A stretch of 64,000 nucleotides of DNA from Myxococcales bacterium (GTDB lineage Bacteria > Myxococcota_A > Polyangia > Nannocystales > Nannocystaceae), in the NCBI GenBank assembly GCA_020633335.1, contig JACKDU010000002.1, positions 806,001 to 870,000 of the forward strand, written 5' to 3'. Of the stretch, positions 8,886 to 17,801 are shown one piece after another. The translations under genes and the position numbers were made by a program. The notes under the pieces are model-generated. The model ran no database searches. It was given only the letters and a program-made list of their open reading frames with translations, and was not told the origin of the DNA. The first letter of the stretch is position 1. The number at the start of each line of letters is the position of its first letter.

Positions 8886-10196
8886 CTACTCGCTGGCGGC
8901 GACGATGAAGTCAAGGAAGAGGTTGACGCTGTCCTCGTCGACCGTGAGGTCGAGGGGCTCAAAGAAGATCGTGCTCCCCTCGACGCCGATCGACTTGAAG
9001 TCGATGGTGAAGCCGACCTGCGAGGCGAGCTGGGTCTTGAAGTTGTCGATGAGGTTCTGGTTCTTCTCGACCAGCTCCTCCTTGTCGGCGGCGATCTTGC
9101 CGGCCCCCTCACCGCCGGTGACCACCGCGTCGCCGGCCATCACCGAGATCCCGCTGCCCTCGAGTCCGAGGAAGAGCGGCATCTCCGCCGCAGCGAAGCC
9201 GCAGTAGCCCTCGTCGGTCCGCCAGATCCGGAAGGCCGTGTCGAGGCGATCGTCGGCGACCGCGTTCGGCTCCATGTCGTGGAGGGTGACCCCGTAGATC
9301 CCCTCGGGATCGGGGTCGCCGTCGTCGTTGTAGCGGCGGGCGATCTGGCCCTCGACGATCATCCGCTGGGAGACCGCGAGGAGCATCAGCGGGTCATAGA
9401 GGAGGCCCATGTTCACCCCCTCGGGGAGCGCCATCGGCTGGGTCAGGCCGACCCCCTCGGGGAGCTCGAGGTTGGTCTCGATCCCGAAGAGGAGCGCGTC
9501 GTAGGCCGGGACCACGAAGAGGTCGCGGGCGATCGAGCGGACGTCGGTGTTGCCGATCTGGAGGGAGCCGATCGTCAGGAGCTCGGTGTCGCCGTACTGC
9601 TCGCGGACCGTGTCGGTCGCCAGGAGCGCGAGGGCGCCGGAGATCGCCTCGTGCTGCTCGGAGTCGAAGCCGTTGACGTTGAGGTCCATCTTCGACACGG
9701 TCGCGTTGCCGTACTCGGCGACCAGGACCGCGTTGCCGTCCGGGCGCTGGTCGAGGCGGATCGGGATCGCCAGGGCCGCGTCGCCGAGGCCGGCGGCGAC
9801 CCCCTCGTCGCCCTGGACCACCCCGAACTCGAACTCGAGCGAGAAGAGGACGCACTGCGAGCAGGTCGGGATCGAGGCGATGTCGATCACCGGGGTCGAG
9901 CTCGGGGTGAACTCGACCAGGAGGGGCCCGAGCTGCATGGTCGACGCGAAGGGGACCTTGGAGCCGACCACCCCGTTGAGGAGGCGGTTGACCCCCTCCT
10001 CCGAGACCATCAGCGCCATCGGGTAGGTGCCGATGTCGGTGACGTCCGCGAGGAGGATCCCCTCCTTGTCGACGACGGCCTCAAAGCGCTCCGCCTGGTA
10101 GGAGCAGTCGAAGGAGCGGTCGAGCCCGCGACAGGAAGAGAGGGAGAGGGCGAGCGTGCTCGCGGCGACGGTGACGACGACCCTTTGCGTGTGCAT
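8886..10196 (-). CDS. Lipoprotein of unknown function
   Basis: This 436-residue protein has a signal peptide with a lipobox ending at Cys22 (LSLSSC). Unlike its neighbours it has no low-complexity stalk. The mature part is a mixed alpha/beta protein with few cysteines. Long alternating hydrophobic segments (GVNRLLNGVVGS, VGFTIDFKSIGVEGS, SVNLFLDFIVAASE) faintly recall lipid-binding TULIP/BPI-like folds, but that is only an impression. It is probably the first gene of a two-gene unit with the IgGFc-type lipoprotein. I do not recognise the family. Confidence 0.75.
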   Translation of the reverse strand: MHTQRVVVTVAASTLALSLSSCRGLDRSFDCSYQAERFEAVVDKEGILLADVTDIGTYPMALMVSEEGVNRLLNGVVGSKVPFASTMQLGPLLVEFTPSSTPVIDIASIPTCSQCVLFSLEFEFGVVQGDEGVAAGLGDAALAIPIRLDQRPDGNAVLVAEYGNATVSKMDLNVNGFDSEQHEAISGALALLATDTVREQYGDTELLTIGSLQIGNTDVRSIARDLFVVPAYDALLFGIETNLELPEGVGLTQPMALPEGVNMGLLYDPLMLLAVSQRMIVEGQIARRYNDDGDPDPEGIYGVTLHDMEPNAVADDRLDTAFRIWRTDEGYCGFAAAEMPLFLGLEGSGISVMAGDAVVTGGEGAGKIAADKEELVEKNQNLIDNFKTQLASQVGFTIDFKSIGVEGSTIFFEPLDLTVDEDSVNLFLDFIVAASE

Positions 10197-10474
10197 GGCT
10201 CATTCCAGCGATTAAGGTGCCTTTGGCAGGTTCTGCCGGGGGCGCCGGCGGACGCGAGAGGGCCCCCGCCGAGCCTCTCGAGTATGTCGGTTTGCCGCAG
10301 ACGTGACAAGGAGCGGGGGGATCCGGCGGCCCAGGGGGTGCGGGGAGAGCGGGGGCGAAGACGCCCGCGCCACCGGTCTGACGGCGACCTGAGTCAAGCG
10401 CCCCCCGGACCCGTGGAGGGCGTGACCCAGACCCCCGTCGCCGCCGCGGATCATTGTGCGCCGCCGGAGCGGGC

Positions 10475-10483
10475 TGGTATGTT
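10475..10483 (+). promoter_or_regulatory. Possible extended -10 promoter element
   Basis: TG-G-TATGTT lies 7 bases before the ATG at 10490. Transcription would start at or next to the start codon, so the mRNA would be nearly leaderless. No good -35 is visible. Similar TGnTAnnnT elements precede several other genes of the window. Confidence 0.3.
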
Positions 10484-10489
10484 CGGGTG

Positions 10490-10993
10490 ATGGCTCTGGC
10501 TTATCGCTTGTCCTTGCCGCGCCTGCCGAGCGCCCTCCTGGTCACCGGCCTCCTCGCCGCGGCCTGCAACTCGGACCTCGTGCTCGTCGACGACTCAACC
10601 ACCAGCACCTCGTCGACCGGCCCGATCACCACCGAGCCGCCTCCCCCCTGGGACTTCTCGACGACCGCCGTCGATCCGACGACCGGCGAGCCCGGCGACC
10701 TGAGCTGCCGCGGGGCGATCGCCTGCCTGATCAACTGCGCCCTCAACGTCCCGACGGAGCCGACGCCCGAGCCCGATCTCTCCTGCTTCCTCGAGTGCGA
10801 GGAGGGGATGAGCGCCGAGGAGGTCTACGACCTCTTCAAGTTCATGAACTGCGTGACCGATCTCTGCATCGAGACCGGCGCCTGCGATCCCAACGATCTC
10901 GGCGGCGACGACTGCACCGCTTGCTTCCTCAACAACCTCGCCCTCGACGAGCCCCCGGGGTGCGAGGCTGAGGGCCTCGCCTGCATGCATTGA
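10490..10993 (+). CDS. Small cysteine-rich lipoprotein
   Basis: Translated from the ATG at 10490 this is a 167-residue protein. A basic n-region (YRLSLPRLP) and hydrophobic core lead to the lipobox LLAAAC. A short acidic Thr/Ser linker follows. The C-terminal 90 residues contain at least ten cysteines in a repeating spacing (CLINC, CFLEC, CVTDLC, CTACF), likely a disulfide-bonded fold. The longer frame would start at 10454 with a less likely leader. The family is not recognised. It is divergent from the lipoprotein pair on the left. Confidence 0.7.
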   Translation: MALAYRLSLPRLPSALLVTGLLAAACNSDLVLVDDSTTSTSSTGPITTEPPPPWDFSTTAVDPTTGEPGDLSCRGAIACLINCALNVPTEPTPEPDLSCFLECEEGMSAEEVYDLFKFMNCVTDLCIETGACDPNDLGGDDCTACFLNNLALDEPPGCEAEGLACMH

Positions 10994-11061
10994 TCGCCCG
11001 CCCGCCCGATCGCCCGATCCGCCCGCGCTCCGCCACCTCCTCTTACGATCGCCCTGCTACC

Positions 11062-12603
11062 ATGCCCGCACCCAGCATGACCGCCCCACTCTGGTCTACT
11101 CCCCTCCTCGCCGCCGCCATCGCGCTCGCCCCCGCCGGCGCGGACGCAGCCCCCGCCAAGGGCGAGGCCAAGGCCGGCGGCTCGGTCTCGATCGGGGGCG
11201 CCAAGGGCGACGCGAAGGCCAAGGGCGACGCCAAGGCCGAGGGCGACACCAAGGCCGAGGGCGACGCCAAGCCGGCGGGCGCCCCCAAGAAGATCACCTC
11301 CGCCGACCCGAAGAAGACCCCGTGGATGCGCCGCTACCGGCCCGAGCGCAACATGGCCGAGCTCGGGGTCTACGGCGGCCTCTTCATCGTCTCCGAGAAC
11401 CACGACTTCTTCGACCCGGCGACCGCCCCGCAGATCCCGCTCTGGAGGCTCGGCCCCGACGTCGGCGCCCGGGTCGCGTTCTTCCCGCTCAGCTTCCTCG
11501 GGCTCGAGGTCGAGGGCGGGGCGATGCCGACCAAGGCCCGGACCGACCTCAATGAGAGCGTCCTCCTCTACAACGTCCGCGGCCACGCGATCCTCCAGCT
11601 CCCCTACCGCTTCGCGCCCTTCCTCCTCGGCGGCTACGGGCTGATCGGGGTCTCCTCCGACCCCAGCGTGGTCGGCAAGGACATCGACCCGGTCGGTCAC
11701 TACGGCGCCGGCTTCAAGATCTACATCAACAAGTGGCTGGTCGCCCGCCTCGACGGTCGCCACCTGATCGGCGCCTACCAGGGGCGCCAGCGCGGGGCGA
11801 CCGACGGCTCCGCCTTCACCAGCCACTTCGAGGTCCTCGCGGGCCTCAGCGTCACCCTCGGCCGGGCGAAGCCGCCGCCGCCGCCCCGCGACAGCGACGG
11901 CGACCTCTACGCCGACGCCGACGATCGCTGCCCCTACCAGCCCGGCCCCGAGCCCGACGGCTGCCCGATCGGCGACCGCGACGCGGACGGCTACCTCGAC
12001 AACATCGACGCCTGCCCCGACGAGATCGGCGAGGCGCCGGCCGGCTGCCCGATCCGCGACACCGACGGCGACGGCTTCATGGATCCGGACGACAAGTGCC
12101 CGACCGAGCCCGGCATCGAGCCCGACGGCTGCCCGCTCCGCGACCGCGACAACGACGGGATCCTCGACGAGGTCGACAAGTGCCCCGACGAGCCGGAGAC
12201 CAAGAACGGCTACGAGGACGCCGACGGCTGCCCCGACGAGATCCCGGAGAAGGTCAAGAAGTTCACCGGCGTCATCGAGGGGATCTTCTTCGAGTTCGGC
12301 AAGGACAAGATCCGCAAGAAGTCCGAGCCCAAGCTCTCGACGGCGGTCGAGGTCCTCAAGGAGTTCCCGGACATCCGCGTCGAGATCTCCGGCCACACCG
12401 ACGACGTCGGCACCCGCGAGGCCAACCTCGACCTCTCGCAGCGGCGCGCCGACGCGGTCAAGACCTGGATGGTCGAGCACGGGATCGACGCCTCGCGGAT
12501 CACAACCCGCGGCGCCGGCCCCGACGAGCCGCTCGAGAGCAACGAGAAGGAAGCCGGCCGCGCGAAGAACCGGCGCATCGAGTTCAAGATCGTCACCGAC
12601 TAG
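11062..12603 (+). CDS. OmpA-family protein with thrombospondin type 3 repeats
   Basis: This 513-residue outer-membrane protein has an N-terminal signal peptide and a Lys/Gly/Asp-rich tract (repeats of AKGDAKAEGD). A beta-barrel-like region follows (NMAELGVYGGLFIVSENHDFF to VTLGRAKPPPP). Calcium-binding TSP3 repeats occupy about residues 275-393 (DSDGDLYADADDRCP, DRDADGYLDNIDACP, DTDGDGFMDPDDKCP and DRDNDGILDEVDKCP). A C-terminal OmpA peptidoglycan-binding domain contains ISGHTDDVGTREANLDLSQRRADAV. It probably tethers the outer membrane to the cell wall. An ATG at 11077 is an alternative start, since a TGnTAnnnT motif overlaps 11055-11063. Confidence 0.9.
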   Translation: MPAPSMTAPLWSTPLLAAAIALAPAGADAAPAKGEAKAGGSVSIGGAKGDAKAKGDAKAEGDTKAEGDAKPAGAPKKITSADPKKTPWMRRYRPERNMAELGVYGGLFIVSENHDFFDPATAPQIPLWRLGPDVGARVAFFPLSFLGLEVEGGAMPTKARTDLNESVLLYNVRGHAILQLPYRFAPFLLGGYGLIGVSSDPSVVGKDIDPVGHYGAGFKIYINKWLVARLDGRHLIGAYQGRQRGATDGSAFTSHFEVLAGLSVTLGRAKPPPPPRDSDGDLYADADDRCPYQPGPEPDGCPIGDRDADGYLDNIDACPDEIGEAPAGCPIRDTDGDGFMDPDDKCPTEPGIEPDGCPLRDRDNDGILDEVDKCPDEPETKNGYEDADGCPDEIPEKVKKFTGVIEGIFFEFGKDKIRKKSEPKLSTAVEVLKEFPDIRVEISGHTDDVGTREANLDLSQRRADAVKTWMVEHGIDASRITTRGAGPDEPLESNEKEAGRAKNRRIEFKIVTD

Positions 12604-12623
12604 CGTCGGTCATCGGCGACGCG

Positions 12624-12647
12624 GGGAGCGGCCCTCGGGCCGCTCCC
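12624..12647. terminator. GC-rich hairpin after the OmpA gene
   Basis: There is a perfect 10-bp inverted repeat (GGGAGCGGCC / GGCCGCTCCC) with a 4-base loop, 20 bases past the stop codon. No T-run follows, so it is either a transcript-end hairpin or a terminator that works without a strong U tract. Confidence 0.5.
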
Positions 12648-12717
12648 GGGCGCCGTGCAGGCCCGCCTGCCCTCGTGTCCGCGCGCGCCCGCCGATCCCC
12701 AGGACCGGTGAGTCGAT

Positions 12718-12735
12718 CCTGTCCCAAAGGTCAGG
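12718..12735. repeat. Dispersed palindrome copy (overlaps a stop codon)
   Basis: CCTGTCC-CAAA-GGTCAGG, in a wider imperfect inverted repeat (GAGTCGAT...GTGACTCGATC). The stop codon of the minus-strand GT-C-like gene (12731-12733) lies in its right arm. It also sits downstream of the convergent OmpA gene. Confidence 0.6.
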
Positions 12736-14275
12736 GTGACTCGATCGCGGCGCCGCGGCGCCGCCGCAGGAGGACGACGATCCAAGCCGCGGCGGCGATC
12801 GTGATCGCGAAGACCCCGACGAAGAGCGCGAAGAACGAGCCATGCCCCCGCTCCGCCAGGCGCCACGCGCCGACCACCAGGAGGTCGGGCTCGAGGCTCC
12901 AGAAGCCGACGATCGGCGAGGCCGCGGGATCCCAGTGCGAGGTGTGCATGAGCCGGCGGACGCCGCTGCGGATCTCCGGCCGGGCGCCGAGGCGGAACAT
13001 CCACTCGAAGATCGAGTAGAGGCTGAGGTAGCCGCAGAGGGCGATCGCCGCGAGGTTGCCGGCGACGAGGAGGACCCGCGCGCCGACCCCGAGGGCGGTG
13101 AAGCGATCCCAGAGGATCGCCAGCGGCGCGACCGCGAAGGGGAGCACCGGCACCAGGTGTCGGGGCCCGAGCGCCCAGCCGCCGAACCAGTCGCTGCGGG
13201 TGGCGATCGTCAGCGCCCGGACGGCGACCATCGCCACCACGAACCACGCGACCCGCGGCAGGCGGCGACGGAGCGCCGGCCAGCCGAAGAGGCCGATCGT
13301 CGCCGCCGGCGCGTAGATCAGGAGGGAGCGCCCGGGCGCGATCACGAAGGCGGCGAGGCCGGTCCAGGGCGGGACGAAGCGGCTGTAGATCCCGAAGCGC
13401 CCGGTCTCAAAGGGCGAGCCGAAGCGGAGGTAGTGCGAGAGCCCGAGGGCCGCGATCCCGAGCGCGCCGAGGACGAGCGCGCCCGCCAACGCCCGACGCT
13501 CCTCCCCCAGCCGCCCCTCACGCCAGAGGGGCCAGAGCGCATAGCCCAAGAGACAGGGGAGCGCCGAGAGGTTGAGGACGTGAACATGGACCGAGAGCCC
13601 GGCGATCGCCCCCGCGGCCCAGAGCCAGCCCGTGCGAGCGCGGCCGAGCGTCGCGTGGTAGCGGCCGATCCAGGCGGCGGCGAGGATCAGGCAGAGGCCC
13701 GAGAGCGGCTCCGAGAGGAAGGTGTGCGCGGTCGGCCAGGCGAGGGTCCCGAGGGCGTAGGCGAGCGCGCTCAAGGTCGCCGCCGTGAGGCCGAAGCCGA
13801 GGGTCACGAGCCAGCCGAGGAGCGCGGCCGCGGCGAGCCCGGTGACCACGCAGTTGGTCAGCGAGACCACCAGCCGGGTCCAGTCCTCGAGCGGCTCGCG
13901 GCGGTGGAAGGCGTGGTGATCGGGGCGGATCGCGTGGCGCCAGAGCTCGGGCACCACCGGGAAGGTCAGGCGCGCGAGCCCGTAGAAGGGCAGCGCGGCC
14001 GCCGAGAGGCCGTGGCCGAAGAAGCCGTAGCGCCGCCCGTCGGGGCCCGGCGCCCACCCGAAGGTCCCCTTCTCTTGCCCGTCGACCTCGCCGGATCGCT
14101 TGGGGATCCCGGGGATCGCCAGGCTCCCCTCCTCCCAGAGGGCGCGCGTGGTCTGGAAGACGATCTCGTCGTCCGGGAAGGGGATCCGCCCGGGCGCCGT
14201 GCCGATCAGGAGGGACGCTGTCAAAAGCGCGACGGCGGCCTGGAGCCGCCGCGCCGTTCGCCTGGAATCCATCAC
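12731..14275 (-). CDS. Polytopic membrane protein, GT-C glycosyltransferase-like
   Basis: This 514-residue integral membrane protein has about 11 hydrophobic segments. The first periplasmic loop contains FPDDEIVFQTTRALWEEGSLAIPG, with the acidic pair (DDE) placed as in GT-C glycosyltransferases that use polyprenyl-phosphate sugars. GWAPGPDGRRYGFFGHGLS follows in the same loop. The C-terminal half has loops such as TRSDWFGGWALGPRHLVPVLPF, also common in this group. It would transfer sugars to lipid or protein on the outer face of the inner membrane. The substrate is unknown. It lies 51 bases downstream of the small lipoprotein gene on the same strand, possibly co-transcribed. Confidence 0.7.
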   Translation of the reverse strand: MMDSRRTARRLQAAVALLTASLLIGTAPGRIPFPDDEIVFQTTRALWEEGSLAIPGIPKRSGEVDGQEKGTFGWAPGPDGRRYGFFGHGLSAAALPFYGLARLTFPVVPELWRHAIRPDHHAFHRREPLEDWTRLVVSLTNCVVTGLAAAALLGWLVTLGFGLTAATLSALAYALGTLAWPTAHTFLSEPLSGLCLILAAAWIGRYHATLGRARTGWLWAAGAIAGLSVHVHVLNLSALPCLLGYALWPLWREGRLGEERRALAGALVLGALGIAALGLSHYLRFGSPFETGRFGIYSRFVPPWTGLAAFVIAPGRSLLIYAPAATIGLFGWPALRRRLPRVAWFVVAMVAVRALTIATRSDWFGGWALGPRHLVPVLPFAVAPLAILWDRFTALGVGARVLLVAGNLAAIALCGYLSLYSIFEWMFRLGARPEIRSGVRRLMHTSHWDPAASPIVGFWSLEPDLLVVGAWRLAERGHGSFFALFVGVFAITIAAAAWIVVLLRRRRGAAIESP

Positions 14276-14321
14276 CGCTCGGCTCGCCTCGCGGGGCTCA
14301 CCCGGCGACGCGGGGACCGGG

Positions 14322-14335
14322 ACCGGCTAGCCGGT
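14322..14335. repeat. 14-bp perfect palindrome over a stop codon
   Basis: ACCGGCTAGCCGGT is a perfect palindrome. The TAG stop of the minus-strand lipoprotein gene (14327-14329) lies inside it. It could form a small hairpin at the transcript end. Confidence 0.35.
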
Positions 14336-14836
14336 GGTGCCGCCGGTCGACCCGCCCATCTCGCAGAGCGAGGTGTCGAGGATGCACATCACGGCGTCGC
14401 ACGAGAGGGTGCCGCCGCCGTAGCCGAGGCTCTCGCAGGTGAAGCCGCCGAGGTTGTTGCCGTCGCACTGCTCGCCGGGATCGAGGATCCCGTTGTTGCA
14501 CGCGCCACCACCGGTCGTGCCGCTCGTGCTCGTGCTCGTGCTCGTGCCGTCGGTGGTCGAGGTCGTGCCGTCGCTGGTCGTCCCGACGCCGGTCGTCTCG
14601 GAGCCCGTGCTGCCGCCGCCGCTGCTCGACGACGAACCATCGGAGGCCGAGGCCGATCCGCTCGAGGCGTCGCCGCTGCCGCCCGACGAACCCGAGCCCG
14701 ACGAGCCCGACGAGCCCGCGGACGCGCTCGCCGTCTGGCTGCCGCCGCTGAGGCTGTTGCCGGTCCCCTCGTCGTCGCCGCAGGCGGGGATGAGGGCCAT
14801 CGTCAGGAGGGTGAAGAGTGCGCCACGCCAGACCAT
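14327..14836 (-). CDS. Small stalked lipoprotein with myxobacterial disulfide repeat
   Basis: Starting at the ATG at 14836 this is a 169-residue protein. The signal peptide ends in a lipobox (MALIPAC). About 85 residues of Ser/Gly/Thr stalk follow. A single C-terminal Cys-rich module (CNNGILDPGEQCDGNNLGGFTC, then GGGTLSCDAVMCILDTSLC) belongs to the DUF4215-like myxobacterial Cys-rich repeats. It resembles a stripped-down anchor with one small disulfide domain. The longer open frame to 15235 overlaps the divergent protease gene and lacks a plausible signal peptide. Function is unknown. Confidence 0.75.
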   Translation of the reverse strand: MVWRGALFTLLTMALIPACGDDEGTGNSLSGGSQTASASAGSSGSSGSGSSGGSGDASSGSASASDGSSSSSGGGSTGSETTGVGTTSDGTTSTTDGTSTSTSTSGTTGGGACNNGILDPGEQCDGNNLGGFTCESLGYGGGTLSCDAVMCILDTSLCEMGGSTGGTTG

Positions 14837-15008
14837 GACTCGCTTTTTCGCGCGATCCGGCCCGCCGGTCAAGTAGCGACCGGCGCGGGGATACCCCTGG
14901 AGATCGCACACGCGCGCGGACTCCTCAGGGCCAGCCCAGGCCGCCAGCCGCCGGCCCCCAAGGCCGTATACTGCGGCCCCCGGCCCCCTCGCCGGGTCGC
15001 CAGCCGCC

Positions 15009-17777
15009 ATGAACGACGTATCCCGAGCCCCGGCCGACACCTGGCGCCAGAGCCTCGAACGGGTCGCCCGCGCGGTCGTCTCGGTCCGGATCGACGCCCC
15101 CCGCCCCTTCGACACCGACTGGAACGAGTCGGCCCAGGCGACCGCCTTCGTCGTCGACGCCGAGGCCGGGCTCCTCCTGACCAACCGCCACGTCGTCCGC
15201 CCGGGGCCGGCGGTCGCCGAGGCGGTCTTCCTCAACCACGAGGAGGCCCCGCTGCGGCCGGTCTACCGCGATCCGGTCCACGACTTCGGCTTCTTCCGCT
15301 TCGACCCCGGGGCGCTCCGCTTCATGGAGCCGGTCGGCCTCCGCCTCGCCCCCGAGAAGGCGCAGATCGGCACCGAGATCCGCGTGGTCGGCAACGACGC
15401 GGGCGAGAAGCTCTCGATCCTCGCGGGGACGATCGCCCGCCTCGACCGGCCGGTCCCCAACTACGGGCTCCGCCGCTACAACGACTTCAACACCTCCTAC
15501 ATCCAGGCGGCCTCGAGCACCTCCGGGGGCTCGTCGGGCTCGCCGGTGGTCGACATCGAGGGCGACGTCGTCGCCCTCAACGCCGGCTCGCGGACCCAGG
15601 CGGCCTCGAGCTTCTTCCTCCCGCTCGGCCGGGTGGTCCGCGCGCTCAAGCGGATCCGCGAGGGGCTGCCGGTCACCCGCGGGACCCTGACGACGACCTT
15701 CGGCTTTCGGGCCTACGACGAGCTCCGCCGCCTCGGCCTCACGCCGGCGACCGAGGAGGCGATGCGGGCGGCCTTCCCGGCGTCGACCAGCCTCCTGGTG
15801 GTCGAGAAGATCCTCCCGGGGGGACCGACCGACGGCGCCCTCGAGCTCGGCGACGTGCTCCTCAGCGTCGGCGGCAAGCCGGTCCATGACTTCGCCGCGC
15901 TCGAGGCGATCCTCGACGCGCGGGTCGGCGAGACCCTGGCGATCGAGGTCGAGCGCGGCGGCAGGAAGGTCGAGGCCGAGACGACGGTCCGCGATCTCCA
16001 CGCGATCACCCCGAGCTCCTTCCTCGAGCTCGGCGGCGCGGTCGTCCACGACCTCTCCTACCAGATCGCCCGCCAATTCGAGGTCCCGCTCCGCGGGGTC
16101 TACGTCGCCAGCACCGGCTACATCTTCGCCTCGCTGGGGATCGATCGCGGGGCGGTGATCCAGGCGGTGGGCGGGCGACCGACCCCGGACCTTGCGAGCC
16201 TCGAGGCGATCTTCACCGAGCTCCCCCACGGCACCCGGACCTCGCTCCGCTACTTCGACGTCGAGGCGCCGCTCCGCGAGCGGGTCGCGGTGATCACCGT
16301 CGATCGCTGCTTCTTCCCGATGACCCGCCGCACCCGCGACGACGACTCCGGGATCTGGCTGGCGAGCCCCGCCCCGCCGCCGCCTCCGCCGCCGCCGGTC
16401 ACCCCGCTCTCGACCACCCTGCCGCTGGTCGACGACCCGCGGGCGCAGGCGCTCGCGGCCTCGCTGGTGACCGTCGAGGCGACCGTGCCCCACAAGATCG
16501 ACGGGGTCCACGCCTCCAACTTCCGGGGCTCGGGGCTCATCGTCGATCACGAGCGCGGCCTCGTGATCACCGATCGCTCGACGGTCCCGGCGGCGCTCGC
16601 CGACGTCCGCCTCACCTTCGCCGGCGCGGTCGAGGTCGACGCCCGGATCGCCTTCCTCCACCCCTTCCACAACTACGCGATCCTCGCCTACGACCCGGCG
16701 GAGCTCGGCGACACCCCGCTGCGGGCCGCGACCCTCGGCGACGCGCCGCCACGCCCCGGCGAGCCGGTCTGGGTGGTCGGCCTCCGCCGCGATCAAAAAG
16801 TCTTCGCTCAGCGCAACGAGGTCGCCACCGTCTCGGCGCTCGATCTCCCGCTGCCGCGGCCGCCCCGCTACCGCGCGTCCAACCTCGACAAGATCGCCCT
16901 CAACCACTCGGTGCGCTCGTCGCTCGGCGGCGTCCTCACCGACGACGAGGGGGCCGTGCATGCGCTCTGGGCGACCTTCGCCTACCAGAACCAGAAGGAC
17001 CACAAGACCGTCGAGCTCGGCCTCTCGGTCCGCCTCTGGCGCGGGGTCGTCGACGCGCTCCGCCGCGGCGAGGCGCCGACCGCCTGGGATCCCGGGATCG
17101 AGCTCCGCTACCTCCCGCTGGCGAGCGCCCGCAACCACGGCCTGGGCGAGGCCTGGGCCCACCGCCTCGAGGCCGCCGATCCCCGGCGCCGCCAGGTCCT
17201 CATCGTCGAGCGGGTCGCCGGCGGCGACGATCGCTGGCGGAGCGGCGACATCCTCCTCGAGCTCGACGGCGCGATCGTCAACGACCTCGACGCCCTCGAC
17301 GCCGCGCTCGGGCCGACGATGCGCGCGCGGGTGCTCCGCGACCGCGAGGTCGTCGAGATCGAGGTCGGCGCGACCCCGGTGAGCGGCCGCGGCACCGAGC
17401 GGGTGCTCCACTGGGCGGGCGCGCTGATCCAGGAGGTCCCGCGGAGCGTCCGCGTCCAGCGGGGCCTCGCCGAGTCCGGGGTCTACGTCTCGCTCTACTG
17501 GTACGGATCGCCGGCGAGCCGCTCGCGGCTGCGGGCCGCGCGGCTGATCACCGCGGTCGACGGCCGCCCGGTCGCCAGCCTCGACGAGTTCCTCGCCCAG
17601 GTCGCCGGCCGCTGCTCCGGCGACGCGCTCCGCCTCTCGACCCTCGACATCGACGGCAAGAACGATCTGATCACGATCCGCCTCGACCTCGAGTACTTCC
17701 CGACCTTCGAGCTCCGGCGCGAGGGCGCGGGCTGGCGGCGGATCGACGATCCTCCCTGTCCGAAGAGACAGGATTAG
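15009..17777 (+). CDS. Tandem trypsin-like/PDZ protein of the Nma111/DEG7 family
   Basis: This 922-residue protein has no signal peptide, so it is probably cytoplasmic. The first protease domain (about 15-210) keeps the catalytic triad: His61 (TNRHVV), Asp92 (HDFGFF) and Ser176 (GGSSGSPV). PDZ domains follow, including VEKILPGGPTDGALELGDVLL and the linker LELGGAVVHDLSYQIARQFEVP, then RDDDSGIW. A second protease-like domain (about 485-670) has lost its triad: TDRSTV replaces the His, HNYAIL has Asn, and SSLGGVL replaces the Ser loop. One or two more PDZ-like domains end the protein. This order, the DLSYQ-ARQ segment and the dead second protease match fungal Nma111 and plant DEG7. The last codons contain a copy of the dispersed palindrome. 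A TATACT near 14967 could be its -10. Confidence 0.88.
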   Translation: MNDVSRAPADTWRQSLERVARAVVSVRIDAPRPFDTDWNESAQATAFVVDAEAGLLLTNRHVVRPGPAVAEAVFLNHEEAPLRPVYRDPVHDFGFFRFDPGALRFMEPVGLRLAPEKAQIGTEIRVVGNDAGEKLSILAGTIARLDRPVPNYGLRRYNDFNTSYIQAASSTSGGSSGSPVVDIEGDVVALNAGSRTQAASSFFLPLGRVVRALKRIREGLPVTRGTLTTTFGFRAYDELRRLGLTPATEEAMRAAFPASTSLLVVEKILPGGPTDGALELGDVLLSVGGKPVHDFAALEAILDARVGETLAIEVERGGRKVEAETTVRDLHAITPSSFLELGGAVVHDLSYQIARQFEVPLRGVYVASTGYIFASLGIDRGAVIQAVGGRPTPDLASLEAIFTELPHGTRTSLRYFDVEAPLRERVAVITVDRCFFPMTRRTRDDDSGIWLASPAPPPPPPPPVTPLSTTLPLVDDPRAQALAASLVTVEATVPHKIDGVHASNFRGSGLIVDHERGLVITDRSTVPAALADVRLTFAGAVEVDARIAFLHPFHNYAILAYDPAELGDTPLRAATLGDAPPRPGEPVWVVGLRRDQKVFAQRNEVATVSALDLPLPRPPRYRASNLDKIALNHSVRSSLGGVLTDDEGAVHALWATFAYQNQKDHKTVELGLSVRLWRGVVDALRRGEAPTAWDPGIELRYLPLASARNHGLGEAWAHRLEAADPRRRQVLIVERVAGGDDRWRSGDILLELDGAIVNDLDALDAALGPTMRARVLRDREVVEIEVGATPVSGRGTERVLHWAGALIQEVPRSVRVQRGLAESGVYVSLYWYGSPASRSRLRAARLITAVDGRPVASLDEFLAQVAGRCSGDALRLSTLDIDGKNDLITIRLDLEYFPTFELRREGAGWRRIDDPPCPKRQD
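17755..17772. repeat. Dispersed palindrome copy (last codons of the tandem protease gene)
   Basis: CCTGTCC-GAAG-AGACAGG lies two bases before the stop codon at 17775. It encodes PCPKRQ using CCT and AGA, both uncommon in this gene. Confidence 0.6.
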
Positions 17778-17801
17778 CCGGGGCCGCGCTGCGCCCCCTG
17801 G

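Noticed and set aside
12842..15889. A 1015-residue plus-strand open frame
   Set aside because: It is antisense to the GT-C-like and lipoprotein genes and overlaps the tandem protease in another frame. No coherent protein features.
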